From the NCBI GenBank assembly GCA_002482545.1, contig DLGF01000025.1, forward strand, positions 130,200 through 194,199: 64,000 nucleotides of DNA, given 5' to 3'. A model generated the notes under the pieces. It saw only the letters and a list, made by a program, of their open reading frames with translations, ran no database searches and was not told where the DNA came from. Both the position numbers and the translations under genes were made by a program. This stretch comes from Sporomusaceae bacterium UBA7701. GTDB taxonomy: Bacteria; Bacillota; Negativicutes; Sporomusales; UBA7701. Shown here in pieces: positions 1 to 8,365 of this stretch. Position 1 is the first letter of the stretch; the number at the start of each line of letters is the position of its first letter.

Positions 1-217
1 GGTACGCTTCCCTCAGCAGCCGTTTTACCCGATTTCGGACAACAGCTTTTCCCAGACGTTTCCCTGCGGCGAAACCGACTCGCCGCTCGCCGGTCTTGCC
101 AGGAAGCACATACAAGACAAGTTGGCGATTGGCATAGGATTTCCCTGCCCGGTAAACAGCCTGGAAATTTTTATTCTTACGAAGTATGCCGTTTTTAGGC
201 AGTTTGAACATCATCAT
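1..217 (-). CDS. rnpA: Ribonuclease P protein component (partial, C-terminus beyond the window)
   Basis: This is the protein subunit of RNase P, which binds the catalytic RNA and helps mature tRNA 5' ends. The minus strand reads MMMFKLPKNGILRKNKNF, then the family's RNR signature region (KRLGKAVVRNRVKRLLREAY) near the window edge. Three successive ATG codons (217, 214, 211) can start it and I cannot decide among them, since no strong Shine-Dalgarno is visible. It lies downstream of rpmH in the usual rpmH-rnpA order. The rest of the gene is off the left end. Confidence 0.93.
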   Translation of the reverse strand, partial: MMMFKLPKNGILRKNKNFQAVYRAGKSYANRQLVLYVLPGKTGERRVGFAAGKRLGKAVVRNRVKRLLREAY

Positions 218-360
218 GATTCATTCCCGCGCCTATGGTGAGAAACCATTCTTTTTTTCGGGTTACGACGCCTGGCGTCCCGCTGTTTCGTGGCCCTTCC
301 CCCAACTTTCTGAAAGCCTCTTTGGGGTTAGGGAAAAAATAGGCCACATCTAGCGGCCTA

Positions 361-495
361 CTATGCAGATAGTCTTTTACGACCTTTGGCGCGTCTTTTC
401 TTGAGAACAAGACGACCGCCTTTAGTTTTCATACGCTCGCGAAAACCGTGGGTTCTTTTTCTCCACAGAGTATTCGGCTGATAGGTACGTTTCAT
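361..495 (-). CDS. rpmH: 50S ribosomal protein L34
   Basis: This 44-residue basic protein of the large ribosomal subunit starts MKRTYQPNTLWRKRTHGFR and ends KKRRAKGRKRLSA, the whole-length L34 pattern. The ATG at 495 follows a strong AAGGAGG site. It is too short for usual length cut-offs but its identity is clear. A strong promoter lies at 566-595 and rnpA follows about 140 bases downstream. The spacer between the two holds short inverted repeats such as GACGCC-a-GGCGTC. Confidence 0.97.
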   Translation of the reverse strand: MKRTYQPNTLWRKRTHGFRERMKTKGGRLVLKKRRAKGRKRLSA

Positions 496-565
496 TCACT
501 TACACCTCCTTGAGCGAAAACGCGATAAGACCCCATGTTAAATATTGCATTTTCAACTATTAAAG

Positions 566-595
566 ATTATAGACTAGTCGTTCCTGAAGTGTCAA
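566..595 (-). promoter_or_regulatory. Sigma-A promoter of rpmH-rnpA
   Basis: On the minus strand TTGACA (595-590) and TATAAT (571-566) are separated by 18 bases. Both hexamers match the consensus exactly. It lies about 70 bases upstream of the rpmH start, inside the origin region. Confidence 0.85.
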
Positions 596-599
596 GATA

Positions 600-916
600 A
601 TTACAGGATAAGGCTGTGGATAAATTTGTCTAATTTTGGCGGAACCAAAAAACAAACTGTTGATAACTTGTCCCAGTTTTGTTAATATTAAATAGAAAAA
701 CAGCACATCACCCTGTTTCCCACTCTCAATACTAACATAATACGCACAATTCGAAAACAGTATACGCAGCACGGACTATCGCATTTTGTCGGTGTATTTT
801 TTTTTCGTCTAAACTCATTCAATTACCATAATTATTCACACATGTTGATAACAATGTGGATAACTTATGTAGAGTACCCGTTAAGGCAATTTTTTCGGAT
901 GGAAAGGATGAATGGT
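600..916. other. oriC: Replication origin, upstream half (DnaA-box cluster)
   Basis: This is an AT-rich gene-free stretch between rpmH and dnaA. DnaA-box-like 9-mers are TGTGGATAA at 615-623, TGTTGATAA at 658-666, TTATTCACA at 832-840, TGTTGATAA at 843-851 and TGTGGATAA at 855-863. Two match the TTATCCACA consensus exactly (reverse strand) and the others differ at one base. A promoter-like pair TTGATA (660-665), N17, TAATAT (683-688) overlaps the second box, which would fit DnaA autoregulation. The Firmicutes origin is typically split around dnaA, as seen here. Confidence 0.85.
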
Positions 917-2344
917 ATGGATACTGCCTATATAGCTTCGGTCTGGGAACAGGTGCTGAAAATCATGGAGAAAGAAATTATCAAACCTATTTTCGACACC
1001 TGGATCAAGTCCGCCATCCCGCTGGCTATCACCGAAACGACCTTTGAGATCGGCACGCCTACCCAGTTTACTAAAGACTGGATTGAAACCCGTTATGCCG
1101 TCACGATTCAAAATACCATTCAATTTGTCACTCAAAAACCGCTGGAAGTCAAATTTATCAATCTCGACCTGGATTCCGAGAAACAACAAGCCGAAACAGT
1201 ACCCGCGCCGCTTCAACAGATCATCCCATCCGAACCCAAGCCGGCGGGACCTGTCGAATCGTTGAAAGCCCCCACAGCCGATGCCGGCGCCCGGCGTACG
1301 AACGGCAGCGAAGACTACACCACCGCGCTTAATCCCAAATATATTTTTGAATCCTTCGTAATCGGCAATTCCAACCGTTTTGCCCACGCCGCCTCGCTGG
1401 CCGTTGCCGAAGTTCCCGCCAAAGTATATAATCCCTTTTTTATTTACGGGGGAGTGGGACTGGGCAAAACCCATCTCATGCATGCCATCGGCCACCGGAT
1501 CAGGCAAAATCACGCCAACCTGAAAGTAGTGTACATATCCAGCGAAAAGTTTACCAACGAACTCATCAACTCGATCCGCGACGGCAATCCGGAAAGCTTT
1601 CGCCAGAAATACCGCAATATCGACGTGCTTTTGGTGGACGATATTCAATTTTTATCCAAAAAAGAGCATACCCAGGAAGAATTTTTCCATACCTTCAATA
1701 CTCTTCATGAAGCAAATAAGCAAATCATTATCTCCAGCGACCGTCCCCCCCGTGAAATACCCACCCTGGAAGACCGGCTCCGCTCCCGGTTCGAGTGGGG
1801 ACTGATCACCGACATCCAACCCCCCGATCTGGAGACGCGGATTGCGATATTACGGAAAAAAGCGCTGCTGGAGAATCTAAATATCCCCAACGATGTAATG
1901 GTCTACATTGCCAGCCGCATCGACAACAACATCCGCGAACTGGAAGGAGCGCTGGTACGGGTCATCGCCTATGCCTCGCTGACCAATCAAAGCGTCGACA
2001 TGAATCTCTGCAGCGAGGCGCTAAAAGACATATTCCCCAATAGTCGCCCCCGCCAGATCACGATGGATATCATTCAACAAGTGGTGGCCAGCTATTTCAA
2101 GATTAAACAAGAAGATCTCCTAGCCAAAAAAAGAACGCGCAATGTCGCTTATCCCCGTCAAATCGCCATGTATCTTTGCCGGGAATTGACGGAAACTTCT
2201 CTCCCCAGAATCGGCGAAACCTTCGGCGGCCGCGACCATACCACAGTCATTCATGCCCATGATAAAATAAGCCGGGAGCGGAACGAAGACGCAAAACTCA
2301 GCAATATCATCAAAGAACTGATTAAAAAGCTGGAAAGTGTATAA
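917..2344 (+). CDS. dnaA: Chromosomal replication initiator protein DnaA
   Basis: DnaA binds 9-mer boxes at oriC, melts the duplex and loads the replicative helicase. With the start used here it has 475 residues. It has an N-terminal helicase-interaction domain (MDTAYIASVWEQVLK), a variable linker, an AAA+ core with Walker A GGVGLGKT at about 178-185 and Walker B LLVDDIQFL, and the C-terminal box-binding signature GGRDHTTVIHA. The frame is open upstream to an ATG at 842, but that ATG lies inside the DnaA-box cluster. The ATG at 917 has an AAAGGA site 8 bases upstream and gives the family N-terminus, so I prefer it; 908 and 899 are alternatives. Confidence 0.97.
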   Translation: MDTAYIASVWEQVLKIMEKEIIKPIFDTWIKSAIPLAITETTFEIGTPTQFTKDWIETRYAVTIQNTIQFVTQKPLEVKFINLDLDSEKQQAETVPAPLQQIIPSEPKPAGPVESLKAPTADAGARRTNGSEDYTTALNPKYIFESFVIGNSNRFAHAASLAVAEVPAKVYNPFFIYGGVGLGKTHLMHAIGHRIRQNHANLKVVYISSEKFTNELINSIRDGNPESFRQKYRNIDVLLVDDIQFLSKKEHTQEEFFHTFNTLHEANKQIIISSDRPPREIPTLEDRLRSRFEWGLITDIQPPDLETRIAILRKKALLENLNIPNDVMVYIASRIDNNIRELEGALVRVIAYASLTNQSVDMNLCSEALKDIFPNSRPRQITMDIIQQVVASYFKIKQEDLLAKKRTRNVAYPRQIAMYLCRELTETSLPRIGETFGGRDHTTVIHAHDKISRERNEDAKLSNIIKELIKKLESV

Positions 2345-2585
2345 TTTTGTTTATAACCTATGGATACCCCTGTAGATGATTTGTTGATAAAGAATAGGCC
2401 GTTAATAATGTGTATAGCCGGCCGAAAATGCCAGCCGGTTATCGACAGGTTATTCACATTGCGACAGCTAATTCGACAACAACTGCGGATATCTATCCAC
2501 ATATTGACAAGCCCTATGACTATTACGGCTATTTTACCATTCTATGTATTTTATCTCCGTAATATACCAACAGGAGGTCAAAAAA
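2345..2585. other. oriC: Replication origin, downstream half (dnaA-dnaN spacer with DnaA boxes)
   Basis: The 240-base dnaA-dnaN spacer carries TGTTGATAA at 2382-2390, TTATCGACA at 2439-2447, TTATTCACA at 2450-2458 and CTATCCACA at 2493-2501. Each differs from the DnaA-box consensus by one base. The sequence between 2341 and 2412 is AT-rich and could be the unwinding element. Together with the upstream boxes this makes a bipartite origin of the Bacillus/Clostridium kind. Confidence 0.75.
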
Positions 2586-3695
2586 ATGAAAATATCCTGC
2601 CAGAAAGATCAGCTTCACCACGCGGTTCAAACCGTGCAGAAAGCCATAGCCACCAAAACGCCTTTGCCGATCCTGACCGGCATCTATCTGAACGCCCAAG
2701 GCGGCAAACTGGAACTGCAAGCCACCGATTATGAAGTTGGGATCAGCTGCACCATCGATTCCAACGTCGAAGAGGCCGGTACGGTCGTGATGTCGGGGCG
2801 ATTTTTTCAAGAAGTTGTCCGTCGGTTACCGGGCGACACCATCCATATTGCCTCCAGCCAGGAGGACCGGACCATCCAAATTACCTGCGGCAGTTCCCAG
2901 TTCAATCTGCTCAGCCTTCCGGCTGAAGAATTCCCTGTCTTAAAGCCCATCAGCAGCGACAATACCTTAACAGTGAAAGACGATTTACTGCGGGAATTGA
3001 TCAAAAAAACTGTCTTTGCCTGCGCGGCGGATGAGGCGCGTCCTATTTTTACCGGCGGCCTGCTGGAAGTAGAGGGACCGGAAATACGGATGGTGGCCAC
3101 CAATACTCACCGGCTGGCTCTTCGTCAGCAGCCTTTGCTTTCGGCCGCCAGCAATGTCAAAATGATTATCCCGGCCAAAATCCTGCACGAATTAGCCCGT
3201 CTGCTGGTAGCGGAAGATCCTCAGGAAGTTACGCTGGCCTGGCAAAAAAATCAGGTCGGAATCCAGTATGACGACGTTTACATTAACTCCCGTCTGATCG
3301 AAGGGCAGTTTCCCGACTACCGGAAAGTCATTCCTCCAAGCTATAGTACGGCGGTTACCATCCAGGCCGAGGATTTCCTCGATGCGGTGGAAAGGGTGTC
3401 GCTGCTGGCCCGCGACGGAGAATATAACGTCGTCAAGTTCAATTTCAAACAGGATCATGTCCTGATCTCCTCCAATAATCCGGATGTGGGCAAAGCCTGC
3501 GAAACAGTGGCCTCCCGTATGGACGGCAATGAACTCGAAATCGCCTTCAACGCCAAATATATAACCGATATCCTCAAGAATATCGCTGCCGACGAACTGG
3601 TTTTCTCCCTGAACACTTCGCTGAGTCCGGCCAGTATAAAACCAGTCAATGATGAAAATTATACTTATATCATCACTCCCGTGCGTACGGGCTGA
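2586..3695 (+). CDS. dnaN: DNA polymerase III subunit beta (sliding clamp)
   Basis: This ring-forming processivity clamp tethers the replicative polymerase to DNA. The 369 residues from MKISCQKDQLHHAVQTVQKA to the C-terminal YIITPVRTG match the family's normal length and ends, including the internal ATDYEVGI region. The ATG at 2586 sits 7 bases after CAGGAGG. An earlier in-frame ATG at 2544 has no such site and adds a non-family leader. It is followed after 11 bases by yaaA and belongs to the dnaA-dnaN-yaaA-recF group. Confidence 0.97.
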   Translation: MKISCQKDQLHHAVQTVQKAIATKTPLPILTGIYLNAQGGKLELQATDYEVGISCTIDSNVEEAGTVVMSGRFFQEVVRRLPGDTIHIASSQEDRTIQITCGSSQFNLLSLPAEEFPVLKPISSDNTLTVKDDLLRELIKKTVFACAADEARPIFTGGLLEVEGPEIRMVATNTHRLALRQQPLLSAASNVKMIIPAKILHELARLLVAEDPQEVTLAWQKNQVGIQYDDVYINSRLIEGQFPDYRKVIPPSYSTAVTIQAEDFLDAVERVSLLARDGEYNVVKFNFKQDHVLISSNNPDVGKACETVASRMDGNELEIAFNAKYITDILKNIAADELVFSLNTSLSPASIKPVNDENYTYIITPVRTG

Positions 3696-3706
3696 GGAGC
3701 TGACAT

Positions 3707-3922
3707 GTGGAAACAGTAGCAATCACTGCGGAACCCATTCAACTGGATCAGTTTTTGAAGTTGGCCGGCATCGTCGATACCGGCGGTCAGGTGAAGAAGC
3801 TGATTGAGGATGGCCTTATCCGGATTAACGATCAGCCCGCCACTGAGCGCCGAAAAAAGCTTCATCACGGGGATACGGTGGAAATAAAGGGGACCGGTAT
3901 CTGGAAAGTCACCGGACCATAA
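3707..3922 (+). CDS. yaaA: S4 domain RNA-binding protein, YaaA family
   Basis: This 71-residue protein consists of one S4 RNA-binding domain (IQLDQFLKLAGIVDTGGQVKKLI, then DGLIRINDQPATERRKKL). The small S4 protein between dnaN and recF is conserved in Firmicutes and is linked to ribosome assembly; that role is from the family. The start is GTG at 3707, because the overlapping ATG at 3705 runs into a stop after four codons. A GAGGAGC site lies just upstream. Confidence 0.93.
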   Translation: METVAITAEPIQLDQFLKLAGIVDTGGQVKKLIEDGLIRINDQPATERRKKLHHGDTVEIKGTGIWKVTGP

Positions 3923-3931
3923 GGTGACGGC

Positions 3932-5029
3932 ATGAGGATAGACAAGCTATATCTTCATAACTTCCGAAACTATAGTCACTTACATATCGATTTTTCGGAT
4001 AACATCAATATTTTTGTCGGAGACAACGCCCAGGGAAAGACCAATATTCTCGAAGCGATCTACCTCGGGTCAATGGGGCGTTCCCACCGGACATCCGAGG
4101 ACGGCGACCTGATCAAGTGGGATGAAGAGAATTCCTTGGTCGAGCTGTTGTTTACCAGGCAGGGGGTCGCTAATAAACTTGGCTTTCGGTTGACAAAGGA
4201 CCGCCCCAAAGAAGTGGTGTTCAATAACTTTCCCATCAAGCCCCGCGAGGTCATGGGATCACTCAATACCGTCCTATTTTCCCCGGAGGACCTTTGGCTT
4301 GTCAAAGGTGTTCCGGCTTTGCGGCGACGCTTTATTGACGTGGAAATTTCCCAGGCGATACCGGCGTATTATAAGCAATTATTGCAGTACCAAAGAGTCG
4401 TCAGCCAGCGAAATAACCTGCTGAAAAAAATAAGGGAGAGAAAAGCGGCGGCCGACCTCTTGGATTCCTGGGACGATCAGCTGGCCAAGCTTGCCGCCTA
4501 TCTGGTGGCCAAACGGCTGGAAGCCATAAAAAAGCTGGGCATGCTGGCCAATCTCATGCACCGCCGGTTGACGGCGAGCAGGGAAAACTTTTCTCTTGCC
4601 TACCATCTGGCCGGTAATGAGGAGGGGGTAGTGCCTGAGCTTTTGCAATGGTATAATAAACAATTGGCACTGGCCAGAGGCGAGGATATCCTTCGCGGAA
4701 GCACTTCCGTCGGGCCCCACAGGGATGACATTATTTTAAAAGTTAACGGCAAGGAATTGCGGAACTTCGGGTCGCAGGGGCAGCAGCGGACCGGAGTGCT
4801 TGCTCTAAAACTGGCCGAGCTGGAATATTTAAAGTCGGAAACCGGGGAATATCCCGTTTTATTGCTGGATGACGTGATGAGCGAGCTGGATGGCCAGAGG
4901 CGGGAACAGCTTTTATCCTTTATCCGCGAGCGGATTCAGACTTTTATCACCGCGACTGACGCTACCCTGTTTCCCGCCGTCCGAATCGGGAGGTATTACC
5001 GGATCAGCGCCGGAGCGATTGTGGAGTGA
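3932..5029 (+). CDS. recF: DNA replication and repair protein RecF
   Basis: This SMC-like ATPase loads RecA at single-strand gaps with RecO and RecR. It has 365 residues, the normal length. The opening MRIDKLYLHNFRNY leads into Walker A GDNAQGKTN at about 30-38. The ABC signature is in the region FGSQGQQRTGVLALKLAE, followed by Walker B PVLLLDDVMSELD. It starts 9 bases after yaaA and is followed 4 bases later by the DUF721 gene, so the group is probably cotranscribed. Confidence 0.97.
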   Translation: MRIDKLYLHNFRNYSHLHIDFSDNINIFVGDNAQGKTNILEAIYLGSMGRSHRTSEDGDLIKWDEENSLVELLFTRQGVANKLGFRLTKDRPKEVVFNNFPIKPREVMGSLNTVLFSPEDLWLVKGVPALRRRFIDVEISQAIPAYYKQLLQYQRVVSQRNNLLKKIRERKAAADLLDSWDDQLAKLAAYLVAKRLEAIKKLGMLANLMHRRLTASRENFSLAYHLAGNEEGVVPELLQWYNKQLALARGEDILRGSTSVGPHRDDIILKVNGKELRNFGSQGQQRTGVLALKLAELEYLKSETGEYPVLLLDDVMSELDGQRREQLLSFIRERIQTFITATDATLFPAVRIGRYYRISAGAIVE

Positions 5030-5033
5030 CGAG

Positions 5034-5885
5034 ATGAACAGCCTGCGGAATGTTCTGCCGAAAACCTTAAAACAACTGGGACTGATTAATCAATTCAAAG
5101 CGGAATCAGTTACCCTCAACTGGCGTCAAATGGTCGGAGAAGAAATCGCTGCGCATACCAGGCCGGGCCGGGTCAGGCGCGGCATTTTGAACGTCTCTGC
5201 CAACAATGCGGTATGGGCTCACCATCTTTCTACCCTAAAAGAGGAAATCATGGACAAGATTAACGCTTTTATGGGGGAAAAAGTGGTAACTGAGATTAAG
5301 TTTCAAGCAGGATATTTCCAAAAAGACCAGAATGAAAACAATATCGAAAATCCCGAACCCCCTGTTCCCAGGTGGAGGGATGCCCGACTGGAGGAAAGGG
5401 AGCTTCAGGACATTGATCAAATGACTGCCGATCTCGCTGACAACCAGCTTAAAAAGAAAGTAAAGACAATCCTCGTCAAAGAATATTCGTTGCGTAAAGC
5501 CAAAAGGCAGCATAACTGGCAGGCATGTCCGAAATGCGGGGTCCTGGTGACACCGCAGGAATCTTTATGTTCGGTTTGCAGCATCGAGGAGCATCAGGGA
5601 CAGGTTGATGCCGTGAGAAAATACTTGATCCACGCGCCTTGGCTCAGTTATGAGGAATGTAACCGTTACATCGCTTGCCTCAGAACCGATTTCAACACGG
5701 TCAAGAATGAACTCCTGGATAAATATTGGCGCGAAGTGGAAAAAGACGATGCTGACCGTATGAAAATTATGACATTGGCCATGCTGATACATGGACTGCA
5801 ACCTCACGCTTTGACGGAAGAACTGATTGTTAAAACGCTGGACAAGGTCAGGAGGAAGAAACATGTTTTTACATCTCGGCGCTGA
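5034..5885 (+). CDS. DUF721/DciA-like protein with zinc-ribbon C-terminal extension
   Basis: Residues 1-95 match the DUF721/DciA fold (LPKTLKQLGLINQFKAESVTLNWRQMVG, then the VSANNAVWAHHL stretch), a family tied to replicative helicase loading in many bacteria. Unlike compact DciA proteins of about 100-170 residues, this one has 283. A charged linker follows, then a CPKCG...CSVCS zinc-ribbon pair at about 165-185 and a helical tail. The ATG at 5034 follows recF by 4 bases. I infer a replication-linked role from fold and position; the function of the zinc part is not known to me. Confidence 0.85.
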   Translation: MNSLRNVLPKTLKQLGLINQFKAESVTLNWRQMVGEEIAAHTRPGRVRRGILNVSANNAVWAHHLSTLKEEIMDKINAFMGEKVVTEIKFQAGYFQKDQNENNIENPEPPVPRWRDARLEERELQDIDQMTADLADNQLKKKVKTILVKEYSLRKAKRQHNWQACPKCGVLVTPQESLCSVCSIEEHQGQVDAVRKYLIHAPWLSYEECNRYIACLRTDFNTVKNELLDKYWREVEKDDADRMKIMTLAMLIHGLQPHALTEELIVKTLDKVRRKKHVFTSRR

Positions 5886-6153
5886 TAGGGTAATACCTTT
5901 GCGGGACGTTATCGTAATAACCGATATCAAGGTTGCCAAGTCGGGAATTAATGATGAATTTCTGAAAGTCATGCGGGAAGAGAGCATGATTGACGACGTC
6001 TCGGAAGATAATGCCAAAAGCTTTGTAGTTACCGAAAAAAAGGTTTATTTATCGGCTATATCGGCTGCAACGCTAAAAAAACGGGCCAACTTCCTATTCG
6101 ACAATGAAGAGGAAAAGGACGACCGGATTTATTTCGTAGCTAACACCGACTAG
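5863..6153 (+). CDS. remB: Extracellular matrix regulator RemB (DUF370 family)
   Basis: This 96-residue protein begins MFLHLGADRVIPLRDVIVITD. It is the DUF370 protein (YaaB/RemB) that lies between recF and gyrB in Bacillus and related genomes and is linked there to biofilm matrix control. The ATG at 5863 is preceded by CAGGAGGAAG and overlaps the end of the DUF721 gene by 23 bases, so translation is probably coupled. gyrB follows 10 bases later. Confidence 0.9.
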   Translation: MFLHLGADRVIPLRDVIVITDIKVAKSGINDEFLKVMREESMIDDVSEDNAKSFVVTEKKVYLSAISAATLKKRANFLFDNEEEKDDRIYFVANTD

Positions 6154-6163
6154 GAGGTATTGA

Positions 6164-8083
6164 ATGGCTATAAACAACGATACCGCGGTAAACGGCAACT
6201 ATAACGCCGAACAGATTCAGGTCCTGGAGGGACTCGAGGCCGTACGTCGCCGTCCCGGCATGTATATAGGCAGTACGTCAGCAAGAGGTTTGCACCACCT
6301 GGTATACGAAGTAGTGGACAATAGCATTGACGAGGCCCTGGCCGGCTATTGCGACAAGGTCGACGTCATCATCCACAACGATAACAGCATTACGGTCACT
6401 GACAACGGCCGCGGTATCCCGGTAGGAATTATGGCGGAACAGGGAAAGCCGGCGGTTGAGGTCGTGCTGACCATACTCCACGCCGGCGGCAAGTTCGGCG
6501 GTGAAGGCTACAAAGTTTCCGGCGGCCTGCACGGAGTGGGCGTGACGGTTGTCAATGCCCTGAGCGAGTGGCTTGAAGTCAAGGTGCGGCAGGATGGAAA
6601 AATCTATCACATGCGCTTCGAGCGTGGGGAAAAAATCAGCGATCTTGCTGTTATCGGCACAACGGCGGAAACCGGGACCCAAATCACCTTTAAGCCGGAT
6701 GCCGAGATTTTTGAGGAAACCGTATACAGTTTTGAAACCTTGGAGCATCGCCTGCGGGAATTGGCTTTCCTCAACCGCAACATCAACATCAATCTCATTG
6801 ATGAACGGGCGGATCTGAAGAAAGAATTCCATTACGAAGGCGGCATTGTTTCGTTTGTCAAGCATTTGAACAAGAATAAGGACATGCTCCATCCGGAGCC
6901 TATTTATCTGAGCGGCGAGCGGGACACCACCGTGGTCGAAATCGCCCTCCAGTATAGCGACGCCTATGTGGAAAACATTTTTTCCTATGTCAACAATATC
7001 AATACTCAGGAGGGCGGAACCCATCTGAGCGGTTTTAAAACCGCCCTTACCCGCGCGGTCAACGATTATGCCCGGAAATACAACATTCTCAAAGAAAATG
7101 ATGAAAACCTGAGCGGAGAGGATGCCCGCGAGGGGATGACCGCCATTATCAGCATAAAGGTCCGCGAGCCCCAGTTCGAAGGCCAGACCAAAACCAAGCT
7201 GGGCAACAGCGAGGTCCGCGGTATTGTCGACGCAATCGTTTTCGAAGGGCTAAACGAGTTCTTTGAAGAAAATCCGGCGGTGACCAAAAAGATTATTGAA
7301 AAGTCCGTCCTTGCGTCGCGGGCCAGAGAAGCCGCCCGCAAGGCCAGGGAGCTTACCCGGCGGAAAAACGCCCTGGAATTCAGCTCTTTGCCTGGCAAGC
7401 TCGCCGACTGTTCGGTAAAAGACCCGGAACAAGCCGAAATTTACCTTGTCGAGGGCGACTCGGCCGGCGGTTCCGCCAAACAGGGCCGCGACCGCCGTTT
7501 CCAGGCTATTTTGCCGCTTCGGGGCAAAATCCTCAATGTAGAAAAAGCCCGCTTGGACAAAATTCTCAACAACGAGGAAATCCGGGCCATGATCACCGCT
7601 TTCGGCAGCGGAATCGGCGAGGAATTCGACATTGAAAAAGGCCGCTACGGCAAAATCATCATCATGACCGACGCCGACGTCGACGGCGCTCATATCCGCA
7701 CCTTGCTCCTCACCTTCTTCTACCGCTACATGCAGCCGCTCATTCAGACCGGCAAGGTATATATAGCCCAGCCGCCGCTGTACTTGGTGAAGAAAGGCAA
7801 GGAACACTGGTATCTCTATAGCGACGATGAACTGGATAAGCTTCTCGCCCGCATCGGACGGGACGGCATCAATGTTCAGCGGTACAAAGGCCTCGGAGAA
7901 ATGAATCCCGAACAGCTGTGGGAAACCACCATGAATCCCGAGGGGCGCACCGTCCTGCAGGTTACCATGGAAAGCGCCGAAGCGGCGGAGATTATTTTCT
8001 CCACCCTCATGGGGGATAAAGTCGAGCCGCGGCGCCAATTTATCGAAGAACACGCCAAAGAAGTGCGGAATCTCGACATATGA
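6164..8083 (+). CDS. gyrB: DNA gyrase subunit B
   Basis: This is the ATPase subunit of gyrase, which with GyrA introduces negative supercoils. The 639 residues include the GHKL ATPase pocket (EVVDNSIDEALAGY, TDNGRGIPVG, HAGGKFGG, GLHGVG). The TOPRIM motifs are EGDSAGGSAKQGRDR and DADVDGAHI, and the C-terminus contains QRYKGLGEMNPEQLWETT. The ATG at 6164 follows TAGGAGGT. A strong terminator closes the unit at 8151, and gyrA is 53 kb away rather than adjacent. Confidence 0.98.
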   Translation: MAINNDTAVNGNYNAEQIQVLEGLEAVRRRPGMYIGSTSARGLHHLVYEVVDNSIDEALAGYCDKVDVIIHNDNSITVTDNGRGIPVGIMAEQGKPAVEVVLTILHAGGKFGGEGYKVSGGLHGVGVTVVNALSEWLEVKVRQDGKIYHMRFERGEKISDLAVIGTTAETGTQITFKPDAEIFEETVYSFETLEHRLRELAFLNRNININLIDERADLKKEFHYEGGIVSFVKHLNKNKDMLHPEPIYLSGERDTTVVEIALQYSDAYVENIFSYVNNINTQEGGTHLSGFKTALTRAVNDYARKYNILKENDENLSGEDAREGMTAIISIKVREPQFEGQTKTKLGNSEVRGIVDAIVFEGLNEFFEENPAVTKKIIEKSVLASRAREAARKARELTRRKNALEFSSLPGKLADCSVKDPEQAEIYLVEGDSAGGSAKQGRDRRFQAILPLRGKILNVEKARLDKILNNEEIRAMITAFGSGIGEEFDIEKGRYGKIIIMTDADVDGAHIRTLLLTFFYRYMQPLIQTGKVYIAQPPLYLVKKGKEHWYLYSDDELDKLLARIGRDGINVQRYKGLGEMNPEQLWETTMNPEGRTVLQVTMESAEAAEIIFSTLMGDKVEPRRQFIEEHAKEVRNLDI

Positions 8084-8150
8084 TGCAGGTAAGATGTTGT
8101 GGAGCCTGCGCATGGATAAGTAGGAGAATGCAGGAAGAATACGATTTTGA

Positions 8151-8188
8151 AAAAAACTGTCTCAATTAGCTATTGAGACAGTTTTTTT
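8151..8188 (+). terminator. Rho-independent terminator after gyrB
   Basis: CTGTCTCAAT pairs with ATTGAGACAG around a TAGCT loop. It is flanked by A6 on the left and T7 on the right, so it could also act on the minus strand for the regulator gene that ends at 8366. Confidence 0.92.
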
Positions 8189-8202
8189 CGCCGGGAAATA
8201 CG

Positions 8203-8230
8203 ACAGGCAGGTTCCGAGGAACCTGCCTGT
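8203..8230. repeat. Perfect 13-bp inverted repeat downstream of gyrB
   Basis: ACAGGCAGGTTCC (8203-8215) and GGAACCTGCCTGT (8218-8230) are separated by two bases. There is no T-run on either side, so it is not a classical terminator. The rest of the 8190-8365 spacer shows nothing I can name. Confidence 0.8.
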
Positions 8231-8365
8231 TGGTGTAATATCAGACTGTCATAAAAAAGATACTTCCGTTCCCCACCTATGAATCAAAATTTTAGAGTTG
8301 GCGCATATGGCTAGGACCGCCGATAGCGATGTTTCCGGTCCATTGCAAAACCCAAGATAATATGC

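Noticed and set aside
195..410. 71-codon minus-strand frame spanning the rpmH-rnpA spacer
   Set aside because: It overlaps the end of rpmH and the start of rnpA in another frame, has no family resemblance and no good ribosome site.
842..916. Upstream extension of dnaA to the ATG at 842
   Set aside because: The ATG lies in the DnaA-box cluster and the added 25 residues do not match DnaA N-termini; ATG 917 has a proper ribosome site.
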